Source: Garcia nutans (taxonomy: Eukaryota > Streptophyta > Magnoliopsida > Malpighiales > Euphorbiaceae). From it: a stretch of 64,000 nucleotides of DNA. The stretch is taken from contig CANTUV010000007.1 in assembly GCA_947685225.1 (NCBI GenBank), positions 16,884,501-16,948,500 on the forward strand, given 5' to 3'. The position numbers and the translations under genes were made by a program. Below the pieces are notes generated by a model. It had not been told where the DNA came from and made no database searches. It saw only the letters and a list, made by a program, of their open reading frames with translations. Shown piece after piece: positions 22,572 to 33,915 of the stretch; position 1 is the stretch's first letter; each line of letters opens with the position of its first letter.

Positions 22572-25100
22572 CTAAGTTCACTAGATATTATCACAGGTAA
22601 GGTATTGTGATCTCCTAAAAACACATATTTCAGATTTTTAGGTAATTCTTTCAGCTCTAACTCAAGTGAAGGATTCTTCTCTTCCTTTTTGATGGAAGGA
22701 AGTTCAAATACTGGGTCCTCCTTAAGTTCCTCAATTTCAGCACTCTCTAATGTCTCAAGGCAACTGGCTATTTCTAAATCAAAAATATCCAAATCACTGT
22801 CTAAGGTCAGTGCCAGCTCCAATTTATCTGAGGAACCTGTCTGCAAGAAAACATCTGAAGCAACTGTATCAATACAATCAATTAAAGATCAATCCTCATA
22901 TAATGCAGTTGTAGGAATAGGATAAGTGTTAAAAATAGAAAATTCAACCGTTTGTCCTAAGACAGTCATTGTCAATTTACCATTTTTAACATCTATCAAG
23001 GTGTTGGTAGTCACCATAAAAGGCCTACCCAGCAGAATAGTGTGTGCTAATGGTGTAGAGTTACTTCCTTCCATGTCAAGAACTATGAAATCCACAGGTA
23101 CTATCAACCCACCAACCTTAACTAACACATCTTCTATAACCCCTTTCGGGAATCTAAGAGATCTATCAGCTAATTGCAACACCATTTTGGTTGGTTTAAG
23201 TTCCCCTAGTTCTAATTCAAGGTACACAGAATAAGGCATCAAATTTACACTAGCTCCTAAATCACACATGCCATCAGTCCCCTTTTCATTCCCCATAGTA
23301 ATTTGAATTATAAAACTTCCAGGATCCTTTAGCTTTGGAGGTAGTTTATGCTACAGAACAACACTAGCTACCTCTGAAACTATCACCTTTTCATTCGGCT
23401 CATACCTCTTTTTCTTGGTGTTCAGCTCTTTGAAGAATTTAGCATAAGCCGACATGTTCTTTATTGCTTCAAGTAAGGGTAAGTTAATACTTACCTTAGA
23501 CAGCATGTTGAAGATGTCTGAAAATTGCTTATCTTGTTTATCATTCTTCAACCTGCTGGGGAATGGTATAGGTGGCCGGTATGGATTGCTTGCCTTATGT
23601 AAATATGTAGAAGGGGATTTCTCCATTGAACTTTCTCCAGCACCTTTGTTCTCTGATTCTCCTTCATTTTTATTCTCTTGCTCACCTGCATTCACAGAAT
23701 TATTTTCAACATTATTGTTAATTACCTGCTCAAATTGACTTGGAAATTTCCCCTTTTGTTGAATCTGCATCTGTTGTGCAAGTTGTCCCACTTGAGTCTC
23801 CACTTTCTTAAAAGATGCTTCTAAGGAATCCAGCCTCTTGTTGTTCATCTCTTGATTTTTAGCACTGACTTGGATAAAAGCCTGTAAACTTTCCTCCAAA
23901 CTCTCTCTCTTAGGCTGCCCTTGATTTGAAGATTGACCCTGCTGTTGGTTTTGTCTCTGGAGCAAATGGAAAGGCTGTTGAGAGTTATTTGTTGTCTAGG
24001 AAAAATTTGGATGACTCCGCCAACCAGGATTGTAAGTAATGGAGTAAGGATCATTCCGGGCCCTTGGTTGATATCCCCTCAAAGCATTGACTGGCTCAGC
24101 TTCATTACCATAAGACTCATATGCGGAGGGGCATATATTTGCTCCATGCCCAAAAGTCCCACAAATTCCACACACTTCTTGAGTGGATGAAGAAGTACTG
24201 TTCTTCATGTTCAGCATCTGCACCTGCCTTGTCAATTCAGCTATTTGATTTACCATCTCATTATTGGCTTCCAATTGATTTACCCCTTTACTTCTTCCTC
24301 TTACACTTTTTTTGTTGAGAATTAGCTCCCAACATTTCAAAGATGTCATAAGTTTCATCTGCTATCTTTTCTCCCATGGCTCCCCCAGCTGCGTTATCAA
24401 CAATGTTCTGAAATTGCTGGGTTAGACCATCATAGAAAAACTGATTCAGAAGTTGAAGTGGGTAGTGATGGTGTGGACACTGGATCAATAACATCTTAAA
24501 TCTGTTCCAAGCCTCATGAAATGGCTCTCCTTCAAATTGAGAGAATGTAGCAATCTTCCCTCTCAATTCAGCTGTCTTCTGATGTGAGTAAAACTTGCCC
24601 ATAAATTTACTATAAACTTGCTCCCAAATTGTCAAAGAATTTTCGGGCAACATCATAAGCCAGCTCTTTGCCCTATCCTTCAATGTATACGGGAAACATC
24701 TCATCCTCAACTGGTCCTCTATTAGTCCTCCTAATGGAAAAGTGTTGAGGGTGGAATAGAAATCCCGAATAAAGTTCAAAGGATCTTCATTTGGAACTCC
24801 ATAGAATGATGGCAGCATGTTGTAATGAATGTTCTTTAACTCATAATTTCTTGCTGCATTTGTCAATCTTATGCAAAAGGTGGAAGTTCCAATGACAGGT
24901 CTAGCAAAATCTCTCATAGTCCTTTGTCTTTCTTCTCCCATATTGACAGATTGTGCAGTATCCGACTCAAAATCAGAAGTGTCCTCCTCTGTAGTATCAA
25001 ATCCGGTGTACAATTCAAACTCTTTTCTATTCCTTTTCACTCTCTGAATTTCTGGAATGACTGGGTATAGCTCTTCTTCGAGTGATCTCCTGCTTTGCAT
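22572..25100 (-). pseudogene. gag-pr: Element B gag and protease (Athila-like), broken
   Basis: The ATG at 25100 starts MQSRRSLEEELYPVIPEIQR. Capsid region: FYGVPNEDPLNFIRDFYSTL, FPYTLKDRAKSWLMMLPENS and FSQFEGEPFHEAWNRFKMLL, all Athila-like. A frameshift at about 24300 moves the reading to a frame with the zinc knuckle CGICGTFGHGANIC (about 24170). A TAG at about 23996 stands where E has Trp. Then comes a Gln/Lys-rich linker, the protease with CDLGASVNLMPYSVY (about 23263), and HTILLGRPFM. A TAG near 22887 and the D insertion at 22571 end it. The D-L-G-A active site is usual in Athila. The reading resumes in pol at 15196. Confidence 0.85.
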
Positions 25101-25216
25101 AAACAAAATTTCTGAAAAAAGGAAATATTAAAAGCAAAAGACAAATAAAATCAAAAGTAAACAATGAAAAATAATCTAAAATATTTATGCCTAATAAAGA
25201 ACTACGCCAATTAGCT

Positions 25217-25234
25217 TCCCCGGCAGTGGCGCCA
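25217..25234 (-). other. Element B primer binding site (tRNA-Asp type, diverged)
   Basis: The minus strand reads TGGCGCCACTGCCGGGGA, against TGGCGCCGTTGCCGGGGA in element E, which matches the 3' end of plant tRNA-Asp. Six bases (AGTTTT) separate it from the LTR end. Confidence 0.85.
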
Positions 25235-25240
25235 AAAACT

Positions 25241-26929
25241 TGTTGCGCTCTAATTAACTCTACTACAAAGCGTCACTCGCAAGTGTATGAGGTAGCTGTA
25301 GCAAAGGTGATCGCCCCAAGGTCGTCTCTCAAGGAAGCTAGATAAGCTAATTGATTATTAGGTTGCAAATAACATATTAGAATAAATTTAAATTGCTAAC
25401 AACTAATGAAAATAGATCGATTGGAGTTTAAAACAATAAAAGTAAACTGAGCTGATATATTGATTCACTTGATAGAAAGGTCTAGGGTTTGCACTTCTCT
25501 ATTAACTTATATGTATGAACGGTTATTCCTCTTATCCAGTTTAATTTCAAAGATTAAATCTCGAGCAACTTAATTAATTGAATCAAGGAAATAAGCTCTC
25601 GCATTCAAACATCTCTCAAATAATCTTGTCACAATTGAAATAATCCTTTTCTTAGGTTATATCTCTAATTCACTTAAGTCCCTAATTAAATTGTTCCATC
25701 ATTAGACTTCATCTCTCAATCCTTCATCTAATACCTTAAACACATAATTGGTGGCCAATCAATTATATATTAACAATAATTCCATTCAATCAAGGCTAAA
25801 GAAATAATTCAGTTAAGAGCAATAACCAATTCATACAATCATAGTAGTTCCATACAAACCAATGATATCAAACATATTCACCTCATTAAAATTCAAAGAA
25901 ATCAGTTTAGACATAATAGAATTCATGAATACAATTCCCAAGAAATTTAAGAGATAAAGTTTGAGAACAAAACCAAATTACAAACTCCCTTTAAGTTTCT
26001 GAAGAATCTCTTGATCAGAACTTGCTCGAAGAATGTGGCAATGGCATAAACAAATTCAATCTAGAATGTTTTGCATCCAAGTGCAATCAAAATCTCAAAG
26101 AAAATAAAATATGAAATCCTAAGTTCTTTGACGGCTGAAAAACAGCTCTCTATTTTGAAAACCCTAATTCCTTTACTTATACGAAACCTCCGCTCCAAAA
26201 ATCGGCGTTTTCTTTAGTCCATGAGTGACACGGCCAAGCTCAAGTGAACTTGGCCGTGTTTGAGGTGCTTGGAGGGACACGGCCACAAGCTTGGCCATGT
26301 CCCCTGAGGGTGTCCTCTTCTGCCTTCATATATGTTTCTTTGGAAGCTTGGCCATGTTTGACAAGTTTGGAGGGACACGGCCACAAGCTTGGCCATGTCC
26401 CCTGAAGGTGTTTACTTATGTTTGATTTTCATCTCTTCTTCCTTTGGACTTGAATGTGACACGGCCAAGCTTAGACAACTTGGCCGTGTTTGTCATGTTT
26501 GGAGGGACAAGGCCGCAAGCTTGGCCGTGTCCCTTGAGTGTGTCTCCTTCTGAGCTTTTGGTCTTCTTCCTTAGCTTGGTATGGGACACGGCCACAAGCT
26601 TGGCCGTGTCTCCTGAGTGTGTCAGTCACTGCCCAACTTTTCCTTTCTCTTGACTCCTTGATTTTTTCTTCCTCTCTTGGTTCCTTGCACATTAACCTAA
26701 ACCAACACTTAAACAAACTTTAACCAAAAATCAAATAAACATTAACCAACAACACACAAACACCACATTAAAAACTAGAACAAAAATGACATAAACACTG
26801 GAATAAACTAAAACTACCAAAATTGATGAAAACACTAAATAAACATATTAAAACTAACAAAATACCTAAAGAAAACAATAATTATCATAATAAATAAGAC
26901 ACAATTCTATGACAAAAACTAATAAAACA
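25241..26929 (-). repeat. Element B 5' LTR (1689 bp)
   Basis: TGTTGCGCTC...AATAAAACA on the plus strand; partner of 7113-8837. It carries the palindrome array at 26227-26610. Several array CpGs have decayed (GGCCGTG to GGCCATG), and the TATA box region (about 26172-26181) has substitutions. Confidence 0.92.
26227..26610. repeat. Palindrome array in B 5' LTR
   Basis: Same organisation as 8133-8519. Substitutions are mainly at CpG positions, as expected of methylated repeats. Confidence 0.88.
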
Positions 26930-26934
26930 AAGGG
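26930..26934. repeat. Target site duplication of element B, right (AAGGG)
   Basis: Matches 7108-7112; the gag of element C resumes here. Confidence 0.85.
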
Positions 26935-28051
26935 CGAGGATTTAAGGGTTGTAAAAATCCATTTCTTTGAAGCTTATTGAGAACCCAAGACATTGGTTTG
27001 CCTAATTTTGAAAACTGCCTTCTTGTTCTTTGGTTAGTAGTATTAACACCGACTTCTTTTTGCGTGCTTTGATTTCCAAACTGGTAGTTCCCTTTCTCAT
27101 TTCTTTTTATTGAAAAATGATTCTTCTCTCTCTCTCCCATTCTTCAATTTGCAAACTAGCTTGGAGAAGGTCTTTGAAATCATGGATGAGTGTATGAGAC
27201 ATCCTCTCACGAAGACTAGGCAACACCCCTCTCACAATCATCCTTATTTGATCGGATTCATCGGGCCTCTTCTTGAGCAAAGCGGCCTTGTTTCTCCATC
27301 TCTTCACATAATCCACAAAATTCTCATTCGACCTTTGCCTAATGGACTCCACTTCCATTAAGGTAACTTCCATCTCAACATTATATCCATATTGTTGGAT
27401 GAAGGCCTTGTATAGCGGATCCCAATTCTTTTGTGTTCCATCATCTAAGGTATTGAACTAATTTTAGACAACAGGATCCAATGAGAGCATAAAGTACCTT
27501 AGAGTTTGAGCCTTAGTAGCTCGAGCAGACTGCATAGCAGTGATATATTGCTTCACATGGAGATGAGGATTTCTAGTTCCATCAAACTTCGCAAAGGATG
27601 GCATCTTGAACTTGTACGGGACTTCTTCATCTAACTCAAATAATTTGTCAACTTCGGACATTTCTCCGATTTTTAGTTTCTTCTCAAATTTCTTTTCTAA
27701 GTCCGCAATCATCTTTTCAACATCAGAAGTTTTAGTTTTCTCCATAGTTGATCTTTCAACAATCTTCTGTTCTTTTTTCTTCTCTTGAGCATCTTGGTAG
27801 TATTGAGCCCAATCATCATCATCATCAATGATCAACTTTTCATCATCAAAAACTACTTCACCAACTTTAGTCTTCCCTTTGTCCTTTGGCTTCTTAGTGC
27901 TAGCAAATGCTTCGGCATGATTTTGTAAAATTGCAGTCAATTGGTTCTTCATGGTCTCAGCTAGGGCCTCTTTTATTTCTTCCATTTTGGCATTGAGGGC
28001 TTCATCCACCATTCTTTGAATTTGTTCGGGCTCTATTGCTTTTGTGAGCAA
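26935..28051 (-). pseudogene. gag: Element C gag (Tat/Ogre-like), broken
   Basis: Starts at 28051 (MLTKAIEPEQIQRMVDEAL) and runs in frame through the acidic, lysine-rich N half to MLSLDPVV, where two stops occur at about 27455-27463. The gag domain continues in 27373-27107 (MEVTLMEVESIRQRSNENFV and FVDYVKRWRNKAALLKKRPD). A change in a CT run at about 27125-27140 shifts to the frame of 27140-26919 (KNHFSIKRNEKGNY, QFSKLGKPMSWVLNKLQ). B then interrupts it, and 78 bp more lie at 7035-7112. It keeps the 20 bp that copy A lost and the Trp that is a stop in A. Confidence 0.82.
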
Positions 28052-29176
28052 GTGATTGAGTCGTTGCTAGATTCTTCGTCTCCAGCATAGGTTGGATTGT
28101 TGTAAGCTTTTGAACAGTCATAATCCAGGGTTGTGAGCCAGAAAGGATTAATGATATGAGGTGCAAATATATGCATGTATGTACAAACAATCAAGAAAGA
28201 TAATTAGGACGCTCCTTCTAACCTTATAACATCCACACATGAATGGTGAGTCTCTTTTCCTAGGTATATGGTTAACAAAATACCAACATGGGGCATCTTA
28301 TTTTCAAATAATTCTCTCAGACGTTTCAACCAATAGTTATATTTTCAAAAATGGAAATCACTTCATAATAATTCTCATTTAATTAGGTTTTAATCCATTC
28401 AACCAACTAAATTAGTTTTTATGCTACATTGGATTCAAACTAAATTAAGAGATTTATTATAAATAGATTTCTCACTTGAAAAAGTAACTAGTGATTCATG
28501 CCAAAAACATGCCCATGGTTAATTTATTCTTAGTATAAACTAGGCTCACAATTGATTTTTGGTATTTTGTATTTGACCTAAATAATTTGCAAGCTCTTTG
28601 TAAGAAACATAATTTTATTTCTAAGCCCATTGTAAAAAGATTTTAGAAGAAATGGATTTTGGGCTTAGTATTTGGGCCATAAGCAAAAGAATTTTTGATT
28701 TGTTTTTTAGAAAAGTTTTATATCTAAAGACCATCTTGAAATGTTTTGAAAATAGTTTTGGTCTTTTGGAAGAAAAATTTATTTGGGCTTGCAAATGTAC
28801 TTGGGTCATATTAGAAAAAGAACAAACCAAATAAGCCATGATTTAAGCCAAGATAAATTAACCATAGTCAAACAACATGCATTTGGGGTAAAACCTAAGG
28901 AAAGTAACTAGGCCAATTACATGAGCTTTAGTCTTTGGGTTAAAAGGCTTAGGTTCCCATAGCAAGTATATACCAAATGGTACGAGGCTATGAGTGGTTA
29001 TGTCATGCTCGATCTCCATACCTTGAGTGAAAGTATGGTATCCCTTACATAACACAACACGGGTAACACGGGCATCCTAGCTCACGCACACGATACAATC
29101 TAATATGATGCAATGGATAATATCAATATAAGAAAGAATAGAATAATATAAAGACCAACGGAATCAACTTCTCTTA
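28052..29176 (-). other. Element C 5' leader
   Basis: Colinear with 3650-4834 of element A; no gene recognised. Confidence 0.65.
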
Positions 29177-29194
29177 TCCCCAGTGGAGTCGCCA
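29177..29194 (-). other. Element C primer binding site
   Basis: Identical 18-mer to the element A site (TGGCGACTCCACTGGGGA on the minus strand), three bases from the LTR end. Confidence 0.8.
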
Positions 29195-30938
29195 CTATGA
29201 GCGAGGATTTTTGCCCCCACTCCCGGTGGAATGGTTCTTGCGACTTCGGCACTGTTTAGGCTTGGGGCCTTAGAGAACACGGACCTAAGTCCAGAGAAAA
29301 TGGAGTCGCCACCCGGGCGGGCCAGGAAAAAAGAAAGGGGTGGATGGCTCGATTCCTAAGGAATCCCCAACCCCCTAATGGGTTTAAAAAGTTGGGTACG
29401 TGTGAGGAAGGTGAGAAATGGCCCAGCACCCCCACAATGCCCGGTTCATTGGAATCGGCCTCCTTTACAGGTCTTAATATTATTAAATTCTTAAATATAA
29501 CACTATTATCCATATTACACACAATAATTAAAATAAAGTATCGATATATTGAAAATCAAAACAATGTCCAAGCAAAGCAAATAAATGGATACCCATCCGA
29601 AGATGGAAACATGCCCTTACATAATCCATGCCTAAATAGGAAACCCACAAAAGGTTGAAACATGTCCTTTACATTGGTTCTAAAATAGAAAAACAAATTA
29701 AATTACATGATATTTAACTAATGAGGTACCCACCAAGTGGAAACATACCTCTTACAATATTTGAAAATCTAAATAAATCGATAAAAGTAAATAATCATTC
29801 ATAATAAATAAATCATTTATCAAAGATATTAAATATCAAAATATAAAATAAACATTCATCTATGATAAACTAAAATAATCAACCATTGAACTTAAATAAA
29901 TCAACAAAGCATTGAAAATAAATTAAAGCATAATCAAATATAAAATTGAATAAAGCAAGTAAAGATTCAAATTAGGGCTACTGTTTCTATTTAAGATTCT
30001 TTATTTAACGTGTTTAGGGTTTTGAAATTTATGGGTTTAAGTTACTGTGAGTTTTAAAAGAATTGACATGGATTAGAGTTTTATAATTTAAGAGGTTGAT
30101 AAAATTCTTTGATTAACCAAATTAGTGTTTGAGGAGTGAAATCATGAAACTAGGGTTTGGACACTTTAAAATATTAAGTTTATGATTTACCTCTTACTGG
30201 ATCATGGTTTTTAAGCTTACTGTGTTTGAATTTTAATATTTATGTTTATAGGATTTAAAGGTTTAAAGGATTAGGGTTTAGAAAAATTAGGGTTTAAGGT
30301 TTTAAGGGAGATAGGGTTTACTATTTTGGGTTTTGGAGTTGAATTAGGGTTCTAGAATTTTAGAATTAGGGTTTCAGAGAAGGCATTAGATTTTAGAATT
30401 TGAAAATCAATTGATAATTTTATGAAAATTTATGAAATAAACAAAACGATTTAATGTTTATAGAAACAAAAAAGATATTTTTTAGGGTTTTTGGAAAGAA
30501 ACGGATTTAATTTATGGTTTTGAAGAATTGGAAGGCAAATTAGGGTTTTAAGATTTTGAAGAAACAAGAACAACTATTTTAAGATTTTTGAAAAACAAAG
30601 AGACAAATTAAGATTTTTAAACTTTAGAAAATGTGAATTGAGGTTCTAGGGTTTTTTTTTATTTTAAAGAAACAGAAACAACAATTTTAAGATTTTTGAA
30701 TGATGAAGCTACTATGAATTAATGAAACAAATAAAGAAATTCATACCTTCGTTTGTTGGTTCCACCAAAAATCACTTCTTGGATGAATAAGAACAAAGAC
30801 TAGCTTTGCTGCCTTTGATGGATTGAATTGCTTGTTTGCTCTCTCAAAAAGTCTGATTGATTCAAAGTTTTCCTCCTCAGTTTCGGTCTCAATTTCTCCT
30901 CCTAAATTTTTGTCCTCTTTTTGTGTTGTTTTAGTCCT

Positions 30939-30946
30939 TATTTATA
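30939..30946 (-). promoter_or_regulatory. TATA box of element C LTR
   Basis: TATAAATA on the minus strand, at the same relative place as 6537-6544 in element A. Confidence 0.55.
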
Positions 30947-31042
30947 GAAGATTTTTATGATTAATTTTAGTTATTCACGGAATCTAAAATTAATTAAGAA
31001 AAGGAAACCGAAACCTAATTGTATTTGGTTTCGAAAAAATTT

Positions 31043-31140
31043 GCGTCGGAAAAATTTCGCTGGCGAAAAAAAACTGATGTGGAAAAATTGCGTTGGCGAA
31101 AAAAAAACTGCTGCGGAAAAATTGCACTGGCGAAAAAGCT
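31043..31140. repeat. Three 30-34-bp tandem units in element C U3
   Basis: Three diverged copies of GCGGAAAAATTGCRCTGGCG followed by an A run and CTG, ending in a GCCGCAG-rich stretch. They occupy the U3 position where element A has GC palindromes. Confidence 0.75.
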
Positions 31141-31453
31141 GCCGCAGCTAGTTGCGGCAGTGGGCAAACATTGGCATGTGGGCCATTTCACCGCATGCTG
31201 ATTTTCGGCGAAGATTTTTTCGTTGTCGATTTTTCCGTCGCCGATTTTTATTTTTATTTTTATTTTTTATTATTTTTATATTATTATTTTTTTTAAAAAA
31301 TTATAAAAAATAAATATTAAAACAAATATTATTTGATTAAGATAACACAAAAATTATTTTGGACTAATTAAAATATATTGGACAACACAAAAAATTATTT
31401 TGGACTAATTAAAATATATTGGACCAGGGTGGGTCAAAAATTAAGGGTCTACA

Positions 31454-32547
31454 ATAAGGAAAATCAAAATATTATGGCTGATGAACGAAAAGAAGGAAAA
31501 TCAGAAAGTGTCAAAGATGGAAGGGAAAAAGGAAAATCAATATACTATGGAAGATAAAGGGGAAAAAGGAGAGTGAAGATGAAGGGGAAGAAAGAGAGTC
31601 AAGCTTCTATCTTGAAACGGTGAATTTTGAATTACACGATAATTACTAGTATTTGATGCACGAAATTATTGTCAATTGGAAAATGGAGTGTATTAAATGT
31701 GGTTGTTTAATCAAGGTATGGAAAAAAGTAAAGGGCCATCAGGTTAAGTTTGGAGGAGAGAGGGTGTGTGAAAGGTAGATTTAATATTTTACAAGCCCTT
31801 AAAATCAAAAAGTATGGGTAAATTAGACTTTTTACCTTTTTCTTACCATTTCTTACAAAAGCCTTCTATACCATATTTCTTCACATATACATGTATATGA
31901 AAATATCAAAATAGATTCTAAAATGGATTTCTTTACCCTAAAATAAAAATATTTTATAAAAATAACTTTTTTTTATTTTTTTAGATACTTATTTTTTAAC
32001 TTTTCATTTAAAAAATAACCCACTTTTCAAAGTATATATTTAATATATCAAAAATATATCTCATTTTCAAGTTTATACATTTAGTATATTGAAAATATAT
32101 TAACATTAAAACATATTTTAAAACATAAAGAAATGACATATAATATATTTTTTTCATTTTAAATGCATATAAAAAATGTTATATTGTTATATAAGTTTAA
32201 TAGTTGATTATCCATTTTTTTCATATTTTATAAAAGTTAAGAATTGAAAATCCATAGCTTTACTTTTTTGAAAGATTTTTAATGAACTATATATATATAT
32301 ATATAGAACTATATATATATATATATAATTCCTGTATTTGCCAATTTCAAACTACTATGTATAGTATATTTATGATAACAATTGAATTGGCATAGATTAA
32401 GAATAAAATAATTAAAAATATTTATTTTCTGATAGAAAACTCCTTATTTGTAAGAGTTTCATAAGAAATAAATATAAATAATTTTAATGTATATTTCCAA
32501 AAGGATTAATTTTAATAACAATTTCTATTACTTATAATAATATGTGA
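31454..32547. other. AT-rich spacer, no gene seen
   Basis: A purine-rich first 150 bp (GGAAAAAGG-type words), then AT-rich DNA. It includes a duplicated TA microsatellite (32288-32305 and 32310-32327) separated by GAAC. I see no coding potential, RNA gene or recognisable element. It may be the oldest host-like sequence in the window. Confidence 0.5.
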
Positions 32548-32685
32548 TGTTAGCCAAATAATCTCAATTTTGATCTTTAGCACTCAAATTGAATGATGCA
32601 TTTAACATGTCTTTATGTTACTTAATGCAGGAATAAGTTGCTCAATATATTATCAGAACAAAGGAAAAAGTACGGTCATCACAAG

Positions 32686-33295
32686 CCAAAGGGCGACCGC
32701 CCTTAAAGCTTTAAAGAACAAATTGAATTACAGTAGGGTTCATGGTCAGAATCTCTACCTATTGAGCTACCGTTATAGAGACATACACTACCGTCCATGA
32801 ATTGGGACGATCGCACCGCAAGTGATAAGAACTCAAACATTCATAGTATGAAACACGATGACAGGTGAGGTCTGAGGAGTGGTGTCTCCAAACCATTTAG
32901 CGACCATCCCATCTTAAAGGCGACCGTCCATACATTTTAAGAGAAAATGACAAAGATTGGCAGTAGTGTTCACGGTCTTGGGTGTACCCATAAGTGCAAT
33001 GCGAGACCTCCAATCTGACCGCTATTTCGATACTAGGATGACCGCACCTTTCATATTTTAGCTGAAAATTACTTTGTCAAATGAAAAAGTGACACGTGGA
33101 ATGACCGTTGTAAGAGTAGATTTAGATTCAAAAAGTGCGACCGTCTTGACAACCGTAGCATGGACAAATTCCACTAACACAACACTCATAATTTGACCGT
33201 TAGAAGAACTTTTGAATAAAGTGACCATCCCTATGCAACAAATGACCGCCCACTGTGTCTAGGCGACCATCTTCGATTCCAGGATGACCGCTACC
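32686..33295 (+). repeat. Interspersed GACCG(C/T)(C) motif array in F U3
   Basis: At least fifteen words such as GCGACCGCCC, GGCGACCGTCC, ATGACCGCACC and GACCATCC, irregularly spaced, all upstream of the TATA box at 33376. They are not a simple tandem repeat. Confidence 0.7.
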
Positions 33296-33375
33296 TATGA
33301 AATCTTCTAATTGTTAAAGACTAGCCTAATAAAATATTTTACATGATTCATAAGGGCTAGTTAGACCAAATTGGC

Positions 33376-33383
33376 TATAAATA
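33376..33383 (+). promoter_or_regulatory. TATA box of element F LTR
   Basis: TATAAATA within GGCTATAAATACC, about 80 bp after the last GACCG word. Confidence 0.65.
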
Positions 33384-33861
33384 CCTTAAGAAATCTTTTG
33401 TTTAAGAGGTTAAGAGAATTAAAATAGCTAAGGCAAATCACTTTCATTTTACTTTTATCAAAATCTATAATTATATTGATTGAGTGTTGAGTGAGAGCAT
33501 TAAACACTAATTGCAAGTTTGAGTGTGAGCTTGGAAACACTTAGGTTATGAGAGTGAGCCTGAGAAAACTCTTGTCAGGGTTGTGAGGATTGATCTTAAA
33601 CCATTGTAATAGTTTAGTGTGAGCTAGGGAAAACATGAAGTTAGAGTTAAGCTTGTAAAAACTCAAGATTAGTAGAACCTTAACAAGTTGTTAAGAAAGT
33701 GGATGTAGGATTGAGGAAATCTAAACCACTATAAATTCTCTTGTGTTCATTCTTATCTACTATTACTCTTGCTTTGATTTGATTTTGATTTTTTAATTTA
33801 CCATTAATTCTTCAAATAAAATAATTCACCCTCCTCTTTGTTGCTAGTTTAGGACAACAAT

Positions 33862-33874
33862 TGATATCAGAGTT
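33862..33874 (+). other. Element F primer binding site
   Basis: TGATATCAGAGTT, close to the initiator tRNA-Met complement TGGTATCAGAGC, two bases past the LTR end. Confidence 0.75.
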
Positions 33875-33915
33875 AGTTAATTTATTCAAACTTAATTGTT
33901 AAATTTTATCATAAA

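Larger units (their letters stand above)
7113..26929 (-). mobile_element. Element B: Athila-like Ty3/gypsy retrotransposon
   Basis: About 12.4 kb once the inserted element D and its duplicated target site are removed. Order on the minus strand: 5' LTR (26929-25241), tRNA-Asp-type primer site, gag-protease (25100-22572), D insertion, RT-RNase H-integrase (15196-12379), a spacer with a palindrome array, env-like gene (11575-10471), 3' region with polypurine motifs, and 3' LTR (8837-7113). It is flanked by AAGGG. Athila features are the primer site, the gag motifs, the D-L-G-A protease, the FMDDFSIFG reverse transcriptase and the third gene downstream of pol. Gag and env-like are broken; the pol frame is open but has a damaged RNase H residue. 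Confidence 0.92.
7035..31453 (-). mobile_element. Element C: Tat/Ogre-like gag-only element, split by B (and A)
   Basis: Same family as A. It has a 5' LTR at 29198-31453, a primer site, a leader, and gag 28051-26935. It is then interrupted by element B (7113-26929) and resumes as a 78-bp gag segment at 7035-7112 before element A begins. The segment matches A around 2531-2610, so the gag is continuous across B once the AAGGG duplication is allowed for. The 3' part lies beyond the left edge. C is the oldest layer of this nest. Confidence 0.8.
29198..31453 (-). repeat. Element C 5' LTR (2256 bp)
   Basis: Minus strand TGTAGACCC...GCTCA, the same family as 4856-7034. A TATAAATA box lies at 30939-30946 (minus), and a GC-rich tandem block takes the place of A's palindromes. 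The flank ATAAG at 31454-31458 is the expected target duplication; its partner is outside the window. Confidence 0.85.
32548..33859 (+). repeat. Element F 5' LTR (left edge uncertain)
   Basis: The right edge is set by ACAACA followed by the primer site. The left edge is placed at TGTTAGCC because of the TG start and earlier copia elements I recall, but no partner LTR confirms it. The LTR has many GACCG-type words (32686-33295) and a TATAAATA box at 33376-33383. Confidence 0.55.

Noticed and set aside
32610..32800. Open frame of 61 codons in the copia LTR
   Set aside because: It lies in U3 and is made partly of the GACCG motif region; no homology seen.
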